Assembly (NCBI GenBank): GCA_020854925.1
Contig: JAHKLV010000093.1
Location: forward strand, 1 to 44,774
Length of the DNA: 44,774 nt
Origin: Candidatus Methanofastidiosia archaeon
GTDB taxonomy: Archaea; Methanobacteriota_B; Thermococci; Methanofastidiosales; NM3
Direction of reading: 5' to 3'
Part shown: piece after piece, positions 33,201-41,724 of the stretch
How the letters are laid out: the number at the start of each line of letters is the position of its first letter
Position numbering within the stretch: position 1 is the first letter of the stretch
Notes under the pieces: model-generated
What the model was told of the DNA's origin: nothing
Databases searched by the model: none
What the model saw: only the letters and a program-made list of their open reading frames with translations
Translations under genes and position numbers: made by a program

Positions 33201-34697
33201 TTGAATAATGGAACTGTGAATGCCTTGACCAATGAAGAAAAGAAGGTGCTGCTTCTCCTGCTTTCGTCGGAAACCGGCGCGGCGTCCCCTGAGGCGCTTG
33301 CATCCGGCGATATGGTGGCTGTCGCCATACACCGCGCCTCCCTTGGCCTTGCCTCCCGTGGTTTCATCACCATTGAAGAATCGGTGAAGACCACGCTGCG
33401 TATCACGAACGAGGGCGAGGAGCTGCGATCGGTTATACCCGAACGTGCCGTTGCCGAGGCCATACGCGCCACCGGGGGCACGAGCGCCTATCTTGACGAA
33501 CTGGCAATCGACAAGCGCCTTTCCGGCATCGCCTTGGGATGGCTCAAGAAACGCCAGTGGGCGGAAATGGAAAAGGAAGGCGGCCGCATGCGCGTCACCC
33601 TCACCGAACCTGCCATCGAGGCGCTCGGACGCCCGTCCCCGCTCCAGGATGCGCTCGAACGTATCGCCACCGAGGTCGTTATGCTGGAAGAGGTTGACGC
33701 CTCCATCGTCTCGGACCTCAAGTCCCGCAAAGCCATCGAGATGCGAACCGAGCGTACGAGGACCCTGGTCCTTACCGACGCAGCACGGGCAGTAGACCCT
33801 GCTTCCATCATCATCCGCGAGGAGGTGACCCAGCTTACCCCCGACCTTGTGCGCAACGGGCGCTGGAAGGACGTGCAGTTCAAGCGCTTCGACGTGAGCG
33901 TGCCCGTAAAGCCGTTGTATCCCGGCAAGAAGCAGCCGTACCTTGCCTTCCTTGACAGCCTCAAGGCGCAGTTTGTCGCCCTGGGATTCCAAGAGATGCG
34001 CGGACCACTCATCGAAACGGAGTTCTGGAACTTTGACGCACTCTTCCAACCGCAGAATCACCCTGCCAGGGACTGGACCGATACCTACCGGCTCATCTCA
34101 CCAAAGCAGGGACGATTGCCGGATGACGGTACCGTCGAGGCAGTGAAGCGTTCGCACGAGTCGTCGTGGAAGTATGTGTGGGACCCGGAAAAGGCTCGGA
34201 ATCTCATGCCCCGTGCCCATGGAACATGCCTGTCGGCGCGCCAGTTGCACGCTGGCGTTTCGCTTCCCGGCAAATACTTTTCGATTGCCCGCTGTTTTCG
34301 CCCCGATGTCCTTGACCGCACCCACCTTATCGAATTCAATCAGATAGAGGGCATCATCTGTGATGAAAGCCTTACCTTCCGCAATCTGCTTGGTGTCCTC
34401 AAACAGTTTGCCGAAGAGATAGCGGGTGCCAGGCAGGTACGATTCTATCCCGATTACTATCCCTTTACCGAACCGTCGGTCCAGATGTCTGCAAAACATC
34501 CCGACCTTGGATGGGTGGAGTTTGGCGGTGCAGGCATCTTCCGGTCCGAGTTGACACGCCCTCTTGGCGTTGAGGAACCGGTCATAGCGTGGGGTCTCGG
34601 TGTTGACCGCCTCGCCATGTTCAAGCTGGGAATCGACGATATCAGGTATCTCTTCTCAGACGACATCACATGGCTTCGACGAGAGGTGATGATGTAA
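33201..34697 (+). CDS. pheS: Phenylalanyl-tRNA synthetase alpha subunit
   Basis: Catalytic subunit of the (alpha-beta)2 enzyme that charges tRNA-Phe. The 498-residue protein has two N-terminal winged-helix-like domains (about residues 1-200) and a class II catalytic core. Motif 2 is YFSIARCFRPDVLDRTHLIE, and motif 3 is AWGLGVDRLAMFKLGI near the C-terminus. HGTCLSARQLHAG is the archaeal insertion before motif 2. The start is TTG after a GGGGGT site; GTG five codons later is possible. The stop overlaps pheT by one base (TAATG). Confidence 0.95.
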   Translation: MNNGTVNALTNEEKKVLLLLLSSETGAASPEALASGDMVAVAIHRASLGLASRGFITIEESVKTTLRITNEGEELRSVIPERAVAEAIRATGGTSAYLDELAIDKRLSGIALGWLKKRQWAEMEKEGGRMRVTLTEPAIEALGRPSPLQDALERIATEVVMLEEVDASIVSDLKSRKAIEMRTERTRTLVLTDAARAVDPASIIIREEVTQLTPDLVRNGRWKDVQFKRFDVSVPVKPLYPGKKQPYLAFLDSLKAQFVALGFQEMRGPLIETEFWNFDALFQPQNHPARDWTDTYRLISPKQGRLPDDGTVEAVKRSHESSWKYVWDPEKARNLMPRAHGTCLSARQLHAGVSLPGKYFSIARCFRPDVLDRTHLIEFNQIEGIICDESLTFRNLLGVLKQFAEEIAGARQVRFYPDYYPFTEPSVQMSAKHPDLGWVEFGGAGIFRSELTRPLGVEEPVIAWGLGVDRLAMFKLGIDDIRYLFSDDITWLRREVMM

Positions 34698-36358
34698 TGC
34701 CTACCTTGGAAATATCATGCAAAGACCTTTCACGGCTTCTCGGACGCACCGTGACCGTCGAGGAGCTCGACGACCTCATCCTGTATGCGAAGGGGGAGAT
34801 AGACGGCGTCGAGGGCGACACGGTGAAGGTGGACCAAAAGGACACGAATCGCCCGGACCTCTGGTCGACAGAGGGCATCGCCCGCCAGCTGCGCGGCATC
34901 CTGTCCCTTGAGACGGGGCTTCCCGACATCACGATAGAGGAAAGCGATGTCGAGATCTTCGTAGACCCCGCCCTAGCCGATGTCCGTCCGTACTGTGTCA
35001 ACGCCGTGGTGAAGGGCCTTGACATTGACGAGGCGTTCCTTTCCCAGATTATACAGCTTCAGGAGAAAGTGGCCCTCACGTATGGCCGCAAGCGCCGGGA
35101 GGTGGCGGTGGGCATCATCGACTACGACCGCATCGTGCCCCCCATCTACTATCGAGCAACGGGACCGGAGGAAAACGCCTTTGTCCCCCTGTCCTTTTCC
35201 GAGGCGCTCACGCCGAGCGAGATCCTCTCCCTGCACCCCAAGGGGCAGGAATATCGGCACCTTGTGGAGGGGCACGACGTCTACCCACTGCTTGTCGACT
35301 CGGAGGGCACGGTCCTTACCATGCCCCCCATCATCAACTCCGAGCACACGGGGAAAGTCACCACCGAGACGAAGAACGTGTTTGTGGATGTCACCGGTTA
35401 TGACATCGAGACACTCAAGACGGCGCTCAATGTCATCGTGTCTGCCTTTGCCGAGCGCGGGGCAACCATCTACAGCGTCACGGTCCACTACCCCGGAAGA
35501 AAGGAGCGCGTCCCCGACCTGACACCCCGGACGTTTTCCGTGAGCAAGGCATATGTACAAAAGACCCTTGGCATGGCGCTTGACGACCGCGACCTCGTGG
35601 CCCTCCTGGCCAAGATGCGTTACGACGCGTTTGTCGACGGCGACGACATCGTGGTCTCCTACGCACCCTACCGTGACGACATCATGCATGAAAACGACGT
35701 CCTTGAGGACCTGGCCATCGCATATGGGTATAACAGTATGGTGCCGGACGTACCCGACCTCTCGACAACGGGCAGGCTCCTTCCCCTTACGTCCCGTCTT
35801 CTCATCGCACGGGAGCTCATGGTGGGGCTGGGATACCAGGAAATCGTCACATTCACGCTCTCCAGCAGCGAGATGCTCTTTGAGCGCATGGGGGTCGCTC
35901 GACCGGACGATGTTGTGGAGATAGAGAATCCCGTGTCCGCATCCTGGTCGGTGCTGCGCCCCGCGCTTTTGCCTTCCCTCATGGCGTTTCTATCGAAAAA
36001 CACGCACAACGACTATCCTCAGACCGTCTTTGAGGTATCGGAGGCGGCCCGCATCGACGAGTCACAGGAAACGGGTGTCGAAAGCGCCTACCGTCTTGCC
36101 TTTGCCGCCTGCAGCGCAACGGCAACGTTCACCGAGGCGCGACAGGCACTTGACGCGTTCATGGCCAACTGCGGCATTGCCTTTGAGGTCAGGGGCATCG
36201 AGCACCCCTCCTTCTTGGAGGGAAGGGTCGGTGCCATCGTTGTCGACGGCATCGAGCGGGGAATCATCGGAGAGATACATCCCCGTGTTCTCGAGGCATG
36301 GGGCCTTGAGCATCCCGTCGCCGCCGTGGAGCTAGCGCTCGAGCGGCTCCTTGAATGA
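34697..36358 (+). CDS. pheT: Phenylalanyl-tRNA synthetase beta subunit
   Basis: Editing and tRNA-binding subunit of PheRS, 553 residues, archaeal short type without the bacterial EMAP-like extension. The N-terminal domain starts MPTLEISCKDLSRLLG, the B3/B4 editing region lies near residues 100-260 with MPPIINSEHTGKVT, and the B5 domain and catalytic-like core follow (YGYNSMVPDVPDL, EIENPVSASWSVLRPALLPS). The start is fixed by AGGTGAT six bases upstream and the TAATG overlap with pheS. The 3' end overlaps the convergent asparagine-synthetase-like gene by 27 bases. Confidence 0.95.
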   Translation: MPTLEISCKDLSRLLGRTVTVEELDDLILYAKGEIDGVEGDTVKVDQKDTNRPDLWSTEGIARQLRGILSLETGLPDITIEESDVEIFVDPALADVRPYCVNAVVKGLDIDEAFLSQIIQLQEKVALTYGRKRREVAVGIIDYDRIVPPIYYRATGPEENAFVPLSFSEALTPSEILSLHPKGQEYRHLVEGHDVYPLLVDSEGTVLTMPPIINSEHTGKVTTETKNVFVDVTGYDIETLKTALNVIVSAFAERGATIYSVTVHYPGRKERVPDLTPRTFSVSKAYVQKTLGMALDDRDLVALLAKMRYDAFVDGDDIVVSYAPYRDDIMHENDVLEDLAIAYGYNSMVPDVPDLSTTGRLLPLTSRLLIARELMVGLGYQEIVTFTLSSSEMLFERMGVARPDDVVEIENPVSASWSVLRPALLPSLMAFLSKNTHNDYPQTVFEVSEAARIDESQETGVESAYRLAFAACSATATFTEARQALDAFMANCGIAFEVRGIEHPSFLEGRVGAIVVDGIERGIIGEIHPRVLEAWGLEHPVAAVELALERLLE

Positions 36359-37666
36359 GGAAAGCAGCATGTCAAGGGGGCCTATGTTGCCTGCCTCCTT
36401 GGCTTTTTCTGCCGTAAATCCTTGCTCTTTGGCCATCTGCTTTAAGAGGGCGTGCAGGCCGCTGCCGTACTGCATGGCCTTTTTCTTCCGTTCGCAGATT
36501 TCCATGGGCAGCCCTTCTCGTTCGGCAAGCTTGCGCAGCACTATCTTGTTCTTTGTCACGTTGATGCGCGCTAGCGTCTCTGTCGAGAGGACGACCGACG
36601 CCATACCGGGGGTGAGGTACGGCGTGGTGATGTGGCAGCCATTGGCGTGCGCTGCGAGCTGGTCGCGCTGGAGATTGGTGCGTCCGATGCGTCGGAGGTC
36701 CTCAAGCTGCATCTTCTCAAAAGCGGCGGGTGATTCCTTGTACGCTTCCTGATAGCGGTGATAGCCTCCGAAGAGCTCATCGGCCCCCTGCCCAGAAAAG
36801 ATGAGTCTTGTCTTTGCATGCTTGGATGCAAGGTAGGCGGGAAGGGCAAGCTCGAAGTCAAGGACAGAACACGACGGGCCGATGGCTTGTATGACGTCGC
36901 GGGCGATGTCGGCAACCACGTCCTCGTCGAGCTCGATGAGAGAAAGCGACGCACCCATCTCTTCCTCCATCTGGACGGCAAATGCGCAATCCTCTGCGAG
37001 GTCCGCGCCGATGGTGAGCAGGCAGACGTCGGCGTGTGAAAGGCTGAGCTTTGCCAGGAGCGCGCTGTCTATACCCCCTGAAAACATGATGGAAAAGGTC
37101 GGGGCATGCGCTGCTCTCCGCCCCAGGGCCGCGTCGAGTTCCGCGCGTATGCGGGGCAGGCTTTCATAAAAGTCGGTGCGGTGCTTGCCGAAGGAGAGCT
37201 TGGGCCGGCGGTATGTCTTCGTTACACGGCCCCGCTTGACGAGGATGGTGGAACCGTCCTCCATCTGGAGCTTTGGTGGCGCATCCTCGAATCCGCCAAG
37301 GGAAGTCGAGAAGCAAAAGGCAGGGTCCTTTTTTATGAAAAGCGGATACTTGCCGTAATAGTCACGTGAAAGGCACAGCTTCCCCTCCTCGAAGGCGGCT
37401 GCAACGTATTCCCCGTCGGCGGTGGCCGCGAGCGCGGAGAGCGCCTTGGCGGCATCTTCAACGGTCCCCTCCCGAAGGATGTCAAGCTGTTCATCCGAGT
37501 ACAGTACGCCGTAAAAGAATCCGTTGCCAAGGTAGGTGCCTTCTTTGCCAACGAGGGCCACACCGGGGTCGCGCACAAAGAGTTCGCGTTCACCACCTTC
37601 CTTCACGAGGGCCACAAGCGACTCAAGGTCCTCAAAGGAACCGAACGATCCGCACAGTCCTCCCAT
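36332..37666 (-). CDS. Asparagine-synthetase-like ATP pyrophosphatase, atypical N-terminus
   Basis: A 444-residue AsnB-like protein with an N-terminal Ntn-hydrolase-like domain and a C-terminal PP-loop domain (SGGIDSALL at about residues 196-204, then IFSGQGADELFGGYHRY). Canonical enzymes start MCG with cysteine 2 as glutaminase nucleophile. Here the start reads MGGLCG, so the cysteine is residue 5. Unless the N-terminus is processed or initiation is at the CTG before that cysteine, it cannot act as an N-terminal nucleophile and may use ammonia. A TATA box 25 bases upstream suggests a leaderless mRNA, which supports this start. The product is not known. Confidence 0.85.
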   Translation of the reverse strand: MGGLCGSFGSFEDLESLVALVKEGGERELFVRDPGVALVGKEGTYLGNGFFYGVLYSDEQLDILREGTVEDAAKALSALAATADGEYVAAAFEEGKLCLSRDYYGKYPLFIKKDPAFCFSTSLGGFEDAPPKLQMEDGSTILVKRGRVTKTYRRPKLSFGKHRTDFYESLPRIRAELDAALGRRAAHAPTFSIMFSGGIDSALLAKLSLSHADVCLLTIGADLAEDCAFAVQMEEEMGASLSLIELDEDVVADIARDVIQAIGPSCSVLDFELALPAYLASKHAKTRLIFSGQGADELFGGYHRYQEAYKESPAAFEKMQLEDLRRIGRTNLQRDQLAAHANGCHITTPYLTPGMASVVLSTETLARINVTKNKIVLRKLAEREGLPMEICERKKKAMQYGSGLHALLKQMAKEQGFTAEKAKEAGNIGPLDMLLSSFKEPLER

Positions 37667-37685
37667 GCCCTTAGGTGGGTTGCGG

Positions 37686-37720
37686 TCTATATATACTTTT
37701 TGAAAGTACCTATATTAAGG
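37686..37720. promoter_or_regulatory. Divergent leaderless promoters for the AsnB-like and acylphosphatase genes
   Basis: TCTATATATAC at 37686-37696 is centred 25 bases from the AsnB-like ATG on the minus strand. ACCTATATTAAGG at 37708-37720 is centred 28 bases from the acylphosphatase ATG on the plus strand. Both spacings predict transcription starting at or next to the start codon. Confidence 0.6.
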
Positions 37721-37741
37721 AAGACACCCTACACCTATGGC

Positions 37742-38017
37742 ATGAAGCAATGGATGCTCGTCCGTGTGGAGGGGAGGGTACAGGGCGTGTATTATCGGGA
37801 CTCCGCACGCACGGAGGCGAGAAGGCTTGGTGTCACGGGGTGGGTGCGCAACGTGCCAGATGGTTCTGTCGAGGCGCGGATAGAAGGTGACGCCGGCCAG
37901 CTTGACGGCATGCTCCGCTGGCTCAGGTCGGGGACCCCCGCTGCACGGGTCGATGCCGTCGTTGTCCGGGCACGTGGCGAAGGCGCTGTTCATGAGGCGT
38001 TTACTATCGAGCGGTGA
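37742..38017 (+). CDS. acyP: Acylphosphatase
   Basis: A 91-residue protein that hydrolyses acyl phosphates such as carbamoyl phosphate or acetyl phosphate. It carries both family motifs: GRVQGVYYRDSARTEARRLG with the phosphate-binding arginine, and GWVRNVPDGSVEARIEG with the catalytic asparagine. Phenylalanine in the usual GVxFR is replaced by tyrosine. The start at MKQWMLVRVEG fits a leaderless transcript; MLVRV four codons later is an alternative. It converges on the small protein gene downstream, 3 bases away. Confidence 0.94.
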   Translation: MKQWMLVRVEGRVQGVYYRDSARTEARRLGVTGWVRNVPDGSVEARIEGDAGQLDGMLRWLRSGTPAARVDAVVVRARGEGAVHEAFTIER

Positions 38018-38020
38018 GGC

Positions 38021-38344
38021 CTATTCTTCTGCGCACTTTTCTAGCTCGATGATGACATTCTTCGGAACGGCGAGGCCTGCCTCGACCTCTACGGCCTTGA
38101 GGATGGCGCACGGGACGGGACAGGCCATGTGTTTGATGCATTCCTTGGCCTTTCCGTACACTTTTGAGGTCTCATAGCCATTGTACAGGTCTTCTGCCGC
38201 ATTGACAATGCCAATGGAGAGCTTCTTTATATGGGCGCAGTCTGAGGTAACGGAAACATAGACATGCTCGGGTGCCACCTTCTTGGCTTCGATGAAGGTT
38301 ATGAACCCGCATGGCCCGGGGTCGACCTTTGCTCGTGTGGTCAT
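38021..38344 (-). CDS. Small cysteine-containing protein of unknown function (DUF6951-like)
   Basis: A 107-residue soluble protein. It begins with GPCGFITFIEAKKVAPEHVY and continues with SVTSDCAHIKKLS, CIKHMACPVPCAILKAVEVE and a final ELEKCAEE, giving six or so cysteines that could bind a metal or cluster. I recognise the pattern from small proteins in anaerobes annotated as DUF6951; function is not known. A TATA box about 25 bases upstream predicts a leaderless mRNA, and its promoter faces the FAD-oxidase operon with the tandem palindromes between. Confidence 0.7.
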   Translation of the reverse strand: MTTRAKVDPGPCGFITFIEAKKVAPEHVYVSVTSDCAHIKKLSIGIVNAAEDLYNGYETSKVYGKAKECIKHMACPVPCAILKAVEVEAGLAVPKNVIIELEKCAEE

Positions 38345-38363
38345 GAACGAGCGTTTTCATCAA

Positions 38364-38374
38364 CATTAATAAGG
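38364..38374 (-). promoter_or_regulatory. TATA box for the DUF6951-like gene
   Basis: The minus strand CCTTATTAATG is centred about 25 bases from the start codon, so the mRNA is probably leaderless. The tandem palindromes begin 17 bases further upstream. Confidence 0.5.
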
Positions 38375-38390
38375 GTTCGTATCTTGAAAT

Positions 38391-38422
38391 GAATAATATT
38401 CAATATAAATAGAATAATATTC
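38391..38422. repeat. Two tandem identical palindromes, candidate operator pair
   Basis: GAATAATATTC occurs at 38391-38401 and again at 38412-38422. Each copy is a perfect inverted repeat (GAATA, central A, TATTC), and the copies are 21 bases apart, two helical turns, so two dimers would bind the same face of DNA. The pair lies between the divergent promoters of the DUF6951-like gene and the FAD-oxidase operon. Confidence 0.65.
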
Positions 38423-38425
38423 TTT

Positions 38426-38500
38426 CTATATAAAAATACACGTACATATGCAGTACTTATACACCTTGCCCCATATCTCCGACGAAAGTTTTTTATATTA
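38426..38500 (+). promoter_or_regulatory. Two candidate TATA boxes for the FAD-oxidase operon
   Basis: CTATATAAAA at 38426-38435 lies four bases after the second palindrome, and TTTTATATTA at 38491-38500 lies about 90 bases before the start codon. The nearer one predicts a leader of about 65 bases; the farther one would be directly controlled by the palindromes. Confidence 0.45.
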
Positions 38501-38584
38501 CATTTTGAATGTTTGGGGCAACGGTAGTTATTCCATTATTATTTTTGATGACGCTACCGCATTAATCGAAGAGGAGGAAGAAAT

Positions 38585-40015
38585 TTGGTATCTGATCCAA
38601 AGATCTTAAAAGAACTTCAAGGGATTGTCGGCGAAGAGCACGCTACTTCTGATACGCACGTTATGTACGCGTATTCGTACGACATGTCCTTCGTCAAGAA
38701 TAGGCTGCCCGGCTATGTGGCCATGCCTAAGACTGTCGAGGAAGTCCAACAGATCATGAAGATGGCAAACCGAACAAAGACTCCCGTCATTCCGTACACC
38801 GCCGGTTCGAACATCGGCGGATTGTGTATCCCGGAAAAGGACGGAAGCATCGTCATGGACATGAAGCGGATGAACAAGATTATCCGTATCGACGAGGAGT
38901 CCCGGTTCGCCGTTGTCGAGCCCGGTGTGTCGCACGCCGAGCTTGCTGAAGAACTCTACAAGCGCGGTCTCCGCTTCGGATGGCCGGTCGGCCCACCATC
39001 CGCATCCGTCCTTTCATGTGCCATTTGTCACGGTATTGGCGGCATCACTGGCCGCTACGGTCTGAACAGCGAACAGATAACGAGCATGGAAGTAGTGCTC
39101 CCCACAGGTGAACTTACCCGTGTCGGTTCCTGCGCCATTCAGAAGGATGCTTGGCACTCGCTCCTACCCCTGCCGCTCGTCGGAGGTCTCTTTACTGGGT
39201 GGCTCGGTACTACCGGTGTCGTTACCAAGCTCGGTATCTTCACACCAGCCGTTCCACCGCACGTTGAGATTGTTACGACGGCTACGGACGACCTGCAGGA
39301 CATGTACAAGTATATGCTTGAGTTCTCCCGATACGAGGCTGCTGACGACCTTACGGCCGTGAGCTGGTGGCTTTCCCAGGTGCCTATACCGTATCCCTAC
39401 AAGGAAAAGCCGAAGGATGCTCCCGAATGGAACAGCTATGCTGTCCTGTACGCCTACACAGAGAAGGAACTTGAAGCGAAGGTCGAAATGTTCGAGCGGA
39501 CGGTCAAGAACCAGCAGAAGAACGGCAGCTCGCTCCAGGTTACCCAGTACCCTGAAGAGGCAAAGCGCGCCCGTACGGAGCTTCCGTCACAGATTGTCGG
39601 TTCCACAAAGAACTACTCCAAGCAGGCTGGTGGCGGCATTTCATGGCCGGGTACCTTTACCCCTGCAAACAAGTGGGTCCCTGTATGGGAAAAATGGAGA
39701 GAGATTTATAAAAAGAGGAATCTTTCCCCATCAGTCCGCGTGACCATGTACCGCGGAACGCACTATGGTATGCTTAGGGCCATGACCCCCATCAACAAGC
39801 AGTACCCGGACCAGGTAGAGAACTCGCGGATGGCCATTGTTGAAGCGCTGAAGGTGCTTCTCGATGAAGGAGGTATACCTTACAAGCCGCCTGTGGACTT
39901 TGCCAAGGAGATTTATTCACGTGCTGACCCAGGCTACGTTGACCTTATAAAGAAGGTTAAGGACTTCCTTGACCCGAACGAGATCATGAATCCCGGGAAG
40001 TTGTGGATTAGGTGA
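38585..40015 (+). CDS. FAD-linked oxidase (PCMH/GlcD-type)
   Basis: A 476-residue flavoprotein of the vanillyl-alcohol-oxidase/GlcD superfamily. The FAD-binding PCMH domain spans about residues 40-220 (YVAMPKTVEEVQQIMKMANR, PVIPYTAGSNIGG, FAVVEPGVSHAELAEEL, GGITGRYGLNSEQI), and the C-terminal cap ends in the family signature DPNEIMNPGKLWI. Members oxidise 2-hydroxyacids, phenols or other hydroxyl compounds and pass electrons to an iron-sulfur partner; the substrate here is unknown. The start is TTG with GAGGAGG about eight bases upstream. Together with the HdrD-like gene five bases downstream it forms a two-subunit oxidoreductase. Confidence 0.9.
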   Translation: MVSDPKILKELQGIVGEEHATSDTHVMYAYSYDMSFVKNRLPGYVAMPKTVEEVQQIMKMANRTKTPVIPYTAGSNIGGLCIPEKDGSIVMDMKRMNKIIRIDEESRFAVVEPGVSHAELAEELYKRGLRFGWPVGPPSASVLSCAICHGIGGITGRYGLNSEQITSMEVVLPTGELTRVGSCAIQKDAWHSLLPLPLVGGLFTGWLGTTGVVTKLGIFTPAVPPHVEIVTTATDDLQDMYKYMLEFSRYEAADDLTAVSWWLSQVPIPYPYKEKPKDAPEWNSYAVLYAYTEKELEAKVEMFERTVKNQQKNGSSLQVTQYPEEAKRARTELPSQIVGSTKNYSKQAGGGISWPGTFTPANKWVPVWEKWREIYKKRNLSPSVRVTMYRGTHYGMLRAMTPINKQYPDQVENSRMAIVEALKVLLDEGGIPYKPPVDFAKEIYSRADPGYVDLIKKVKDFLDPNEIMNPGKLWIR

Positions 40016-40020
40016 TACAG

Positions 40021-41346
40021 ATGGAATGGAACTTTAGGAACGTAGACGACGAGGGAGAACTCAACCTCAAGCACTTCTTCTGGAGGTGTACTGCGTGTGG
40101 TACCTGCCGTAGTGGTTACACGTACGGTCCGCCACCCACTTTCAGGAAAATCTGCCCACAGGGTGAGAAGTTCGGATACGAGGGATTCTTCGCTTCAAAG
40201 GGCAAGGCTGCCCTTGCCCGCTGGATGACCTCAGACCCCGTCCTCAAGAACGAGTTTGAATGGACCCCAGAGTACCTTAAGACCCTTTACACCTGTATCG
40301 GCTGTGCAGGATGCCAGAACCAGTGTCTTATCGACTTCAAGCCCCACATTATCGACACTATCGAGGCCATGAGGGCTAAGGCAGTCAATGACGGCGTCGG
40401 CCCACTTAAGGAGCACCACATCCTCATCACCTCAATGAAGAACAACGACAACCCCTACACCGGGCCTCGTTCCGTTCGTGCGAAGTGGATGAAGGGTCTC
40501 GAGGGCATCAAGGACATAAACAGCGAAAGCGCGCCTGTCCTGTACTTTGCCGGCTGCACGCCTGCATACAACGCCCCAGTGAAGAATCTTGCTCTCAAGA
40601 CCGTCAGCGTCTTCAACAAGATCGGCATCGACTACGGTTCACTCGGGAAGAAGGAACTGTGCTGCGGTTCCACCGTGCTCAGGCTTGGTGCCCGCGACGA
40701 GTTCAAGCGCATTGCTGAGAAGAACCTTGAGACCTTCAAGTACCTCCACGACGAGCGTGGTGTAGACACTATCGTCTCATCGTGTGCAGGCTGCTACCGG
40801 TCACTCCTTGAAGACTATTCGCTCTCAGAGGGATACAAGGACTACATGGACGGCATCAAGGTCATCCACACCGCCGACTTCCTGTACGACCTGTACAAGA
40901 AGGGCGAGTTCGAGCCGAAGAATGAGATCAAGATGAAGGTCACCTACCACGACCCCTGCCACCTTGGACGACATGTCAAGGAATGGATCATCGACTGGGA
41001 TGGCAAGGAGCAGTGGAAGGGTTCCTACATGGGTGTAGAGGATCACGGTACCTTCGAGTCGCCTCGTGAGCTCATCAAGGCAATCCCTGGTATCCAGTTT
41101 GAGGAGATGCGCCGCAACCAGAACAACTCGTACTGTTGCGGTTCCGGTGGCGGTGTCAAGACTGCCTTCCCCGACTGGGCTGCCGAGAACGCCGCGCTTC
41201 GCGTAGAGGAAGCAGAACAGACTGGTGCAGAAAAGATCATCACCTGCTGCCCGTTCTGCCACGCCAACCTCAACGACGGTGCCAAGGTGCGCAACTCGAC
41301 GCTTCGGACCATCGACCTTGTAGAGCTTCTTGATGAGGCTCTCTAA
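40021..41346 (+). CDS. HdrD-like iron-sulfur oxidoreductase with two CCG domains
   Basis: A 441-residue partner of the FAD oxidase. The N-terminal part has two [4Fe-4S] motifs: an unusual one with C23, C26, C29 and a distant C45 (CTACGTC...ICP), and a classical one with C92, C95, C98 and C102 (CIGCAGCQNQC). The C-terminal part has two CCG domains (FAGCTP, ELCCGS, SCAGCY; then DPCHLG, SYCCGSGGG, CPFCH), like HdrD/HdrB. There is no membrane segment. It probably passes electrons from the flavin to a disulfide or another acceptor. The start at MEWNFRN follows AGGTGAT; the stop leads into a T-rich stretch. Confidence 0.9.
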   Translation: MEWNFRNVDDEGELNLKHFFWRCTACGTCRSGYTYGPPPTFRKICPQGEKFGYEGFFASKGKAALARWMTSDPVLKNEFEWTPEYLKTLYTCIGCAGCQNQCLIDFKPHIIDTIEAMRAKAVNDGVGPLKEHHILITSMKNNDNPYTGPRSVRAKWMKGLEGIKDINSESAPVLYFAGCTPAYNAPVKNLALKTVSVFNKIGIDYGSLGKKELCCGSTVLRLGARDEFKRIAEKNLETFKYLHDERGVDTIVSSCAGCYRSLLEDYSLSEGYKDYMDGIKVIHTADFLYDLYKKGEFEPKNEIKMKVTYHDPCHLGRHVKEWIIDWDGKEQWKGSYMGVEDHGTFESPRELIKAIPGIQFEEMRRNQNNSYCCGSGGGVKTAFPDWAAENAALRVEEAEQTGAEKIITCCPFCHANLNDGAKVRNSTLRTIDLVELLDEAL

Positions 41347-41376
41347 TCTTTTTTTCATTTTTTTCTTTTTTAGGAG
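41347..41376 (+). terminator. T-rich stretch between the HdrD-like gene and the ferredoxin gene
   Basis: Runs of six or more T (tttttttcatttttttcttttttagg) follow the HdrD-like stop. They could cause partial termination and reduce expression of the downstream ferredoxin and AOR-like genes. No strong hairpin is seen. Confidence 0.4.
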
Positions 41377-41385
41377 GTTACACAA

Positions 41386-41724
41386 ATGGCTATACAGATA
41401 GAACCACTCAAATGCATCAACTGCGGCGCCTGCGAGCTTGGTTGCAGCTTTTACCGTGACGAGGTTTTCACCACCATGTCCGCATCCATCATGATGTACA
41501 GGGAGGAAAAGCGCAACTACTTCGGGCTCATGCTCAAGAAGGAGGAGGAAATGGTCCTCGGCAGGCCGGAGGGTGTAGAGGTCCAGAAGGACGGTGAATC
41601 GTCCGGTGAGGAGGAGGCCAACGCCTCAGCAAAGCCCATTCTCATGCGGGAGCCGTGCGACGAATGCAAGAACGCCATGTGCGTTCGTTTCTGCCCAACC
41701 GGCTGTTTGACAGAGGTGGACTAA
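41386..41724 (+). CDS. Ferredoxin-like two-cluster protein paired with AOR-like subunit
   Basis: A 112-residue iron-sulfur protein. Cluster ligands are C10, C13, C16 and C20 (CINCGACELGC) and C91, C94, C99 and C103 (CDECKNAMCVRFC), with an extra C107. Between them lies a ~70-residue insertion rich in Glu, Lys and Met (EEKRNYFGLMLKKEEEM) that ordinary ferredoxins lack; similar proteins accompany tungsten enzymes of the AOR family. The start follows TAGGAGGTT. It abuts the AOR-like gene with no gap, so the two probably form one complex. Confidence 0.88.
   Translation: MAIQIEPLKCINCGACELGCSFYRDEVFTTMSASIMMYREEKRNYFGLMLKKEEEMVLGRPEGVEVQKDGESSGEEEANASAKPILMREPCDECKNAMCVRFCPTGCLTEVD

Noticed and set aside
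33170..33208. Twelve-codon ATG frame in the pheS leader, ending just inside pheS
   Set aside because: Its peptide has no phenylalanine run typical of attenuators and no ribosome binding site; leader-peptide attenuation is not established in archaea.
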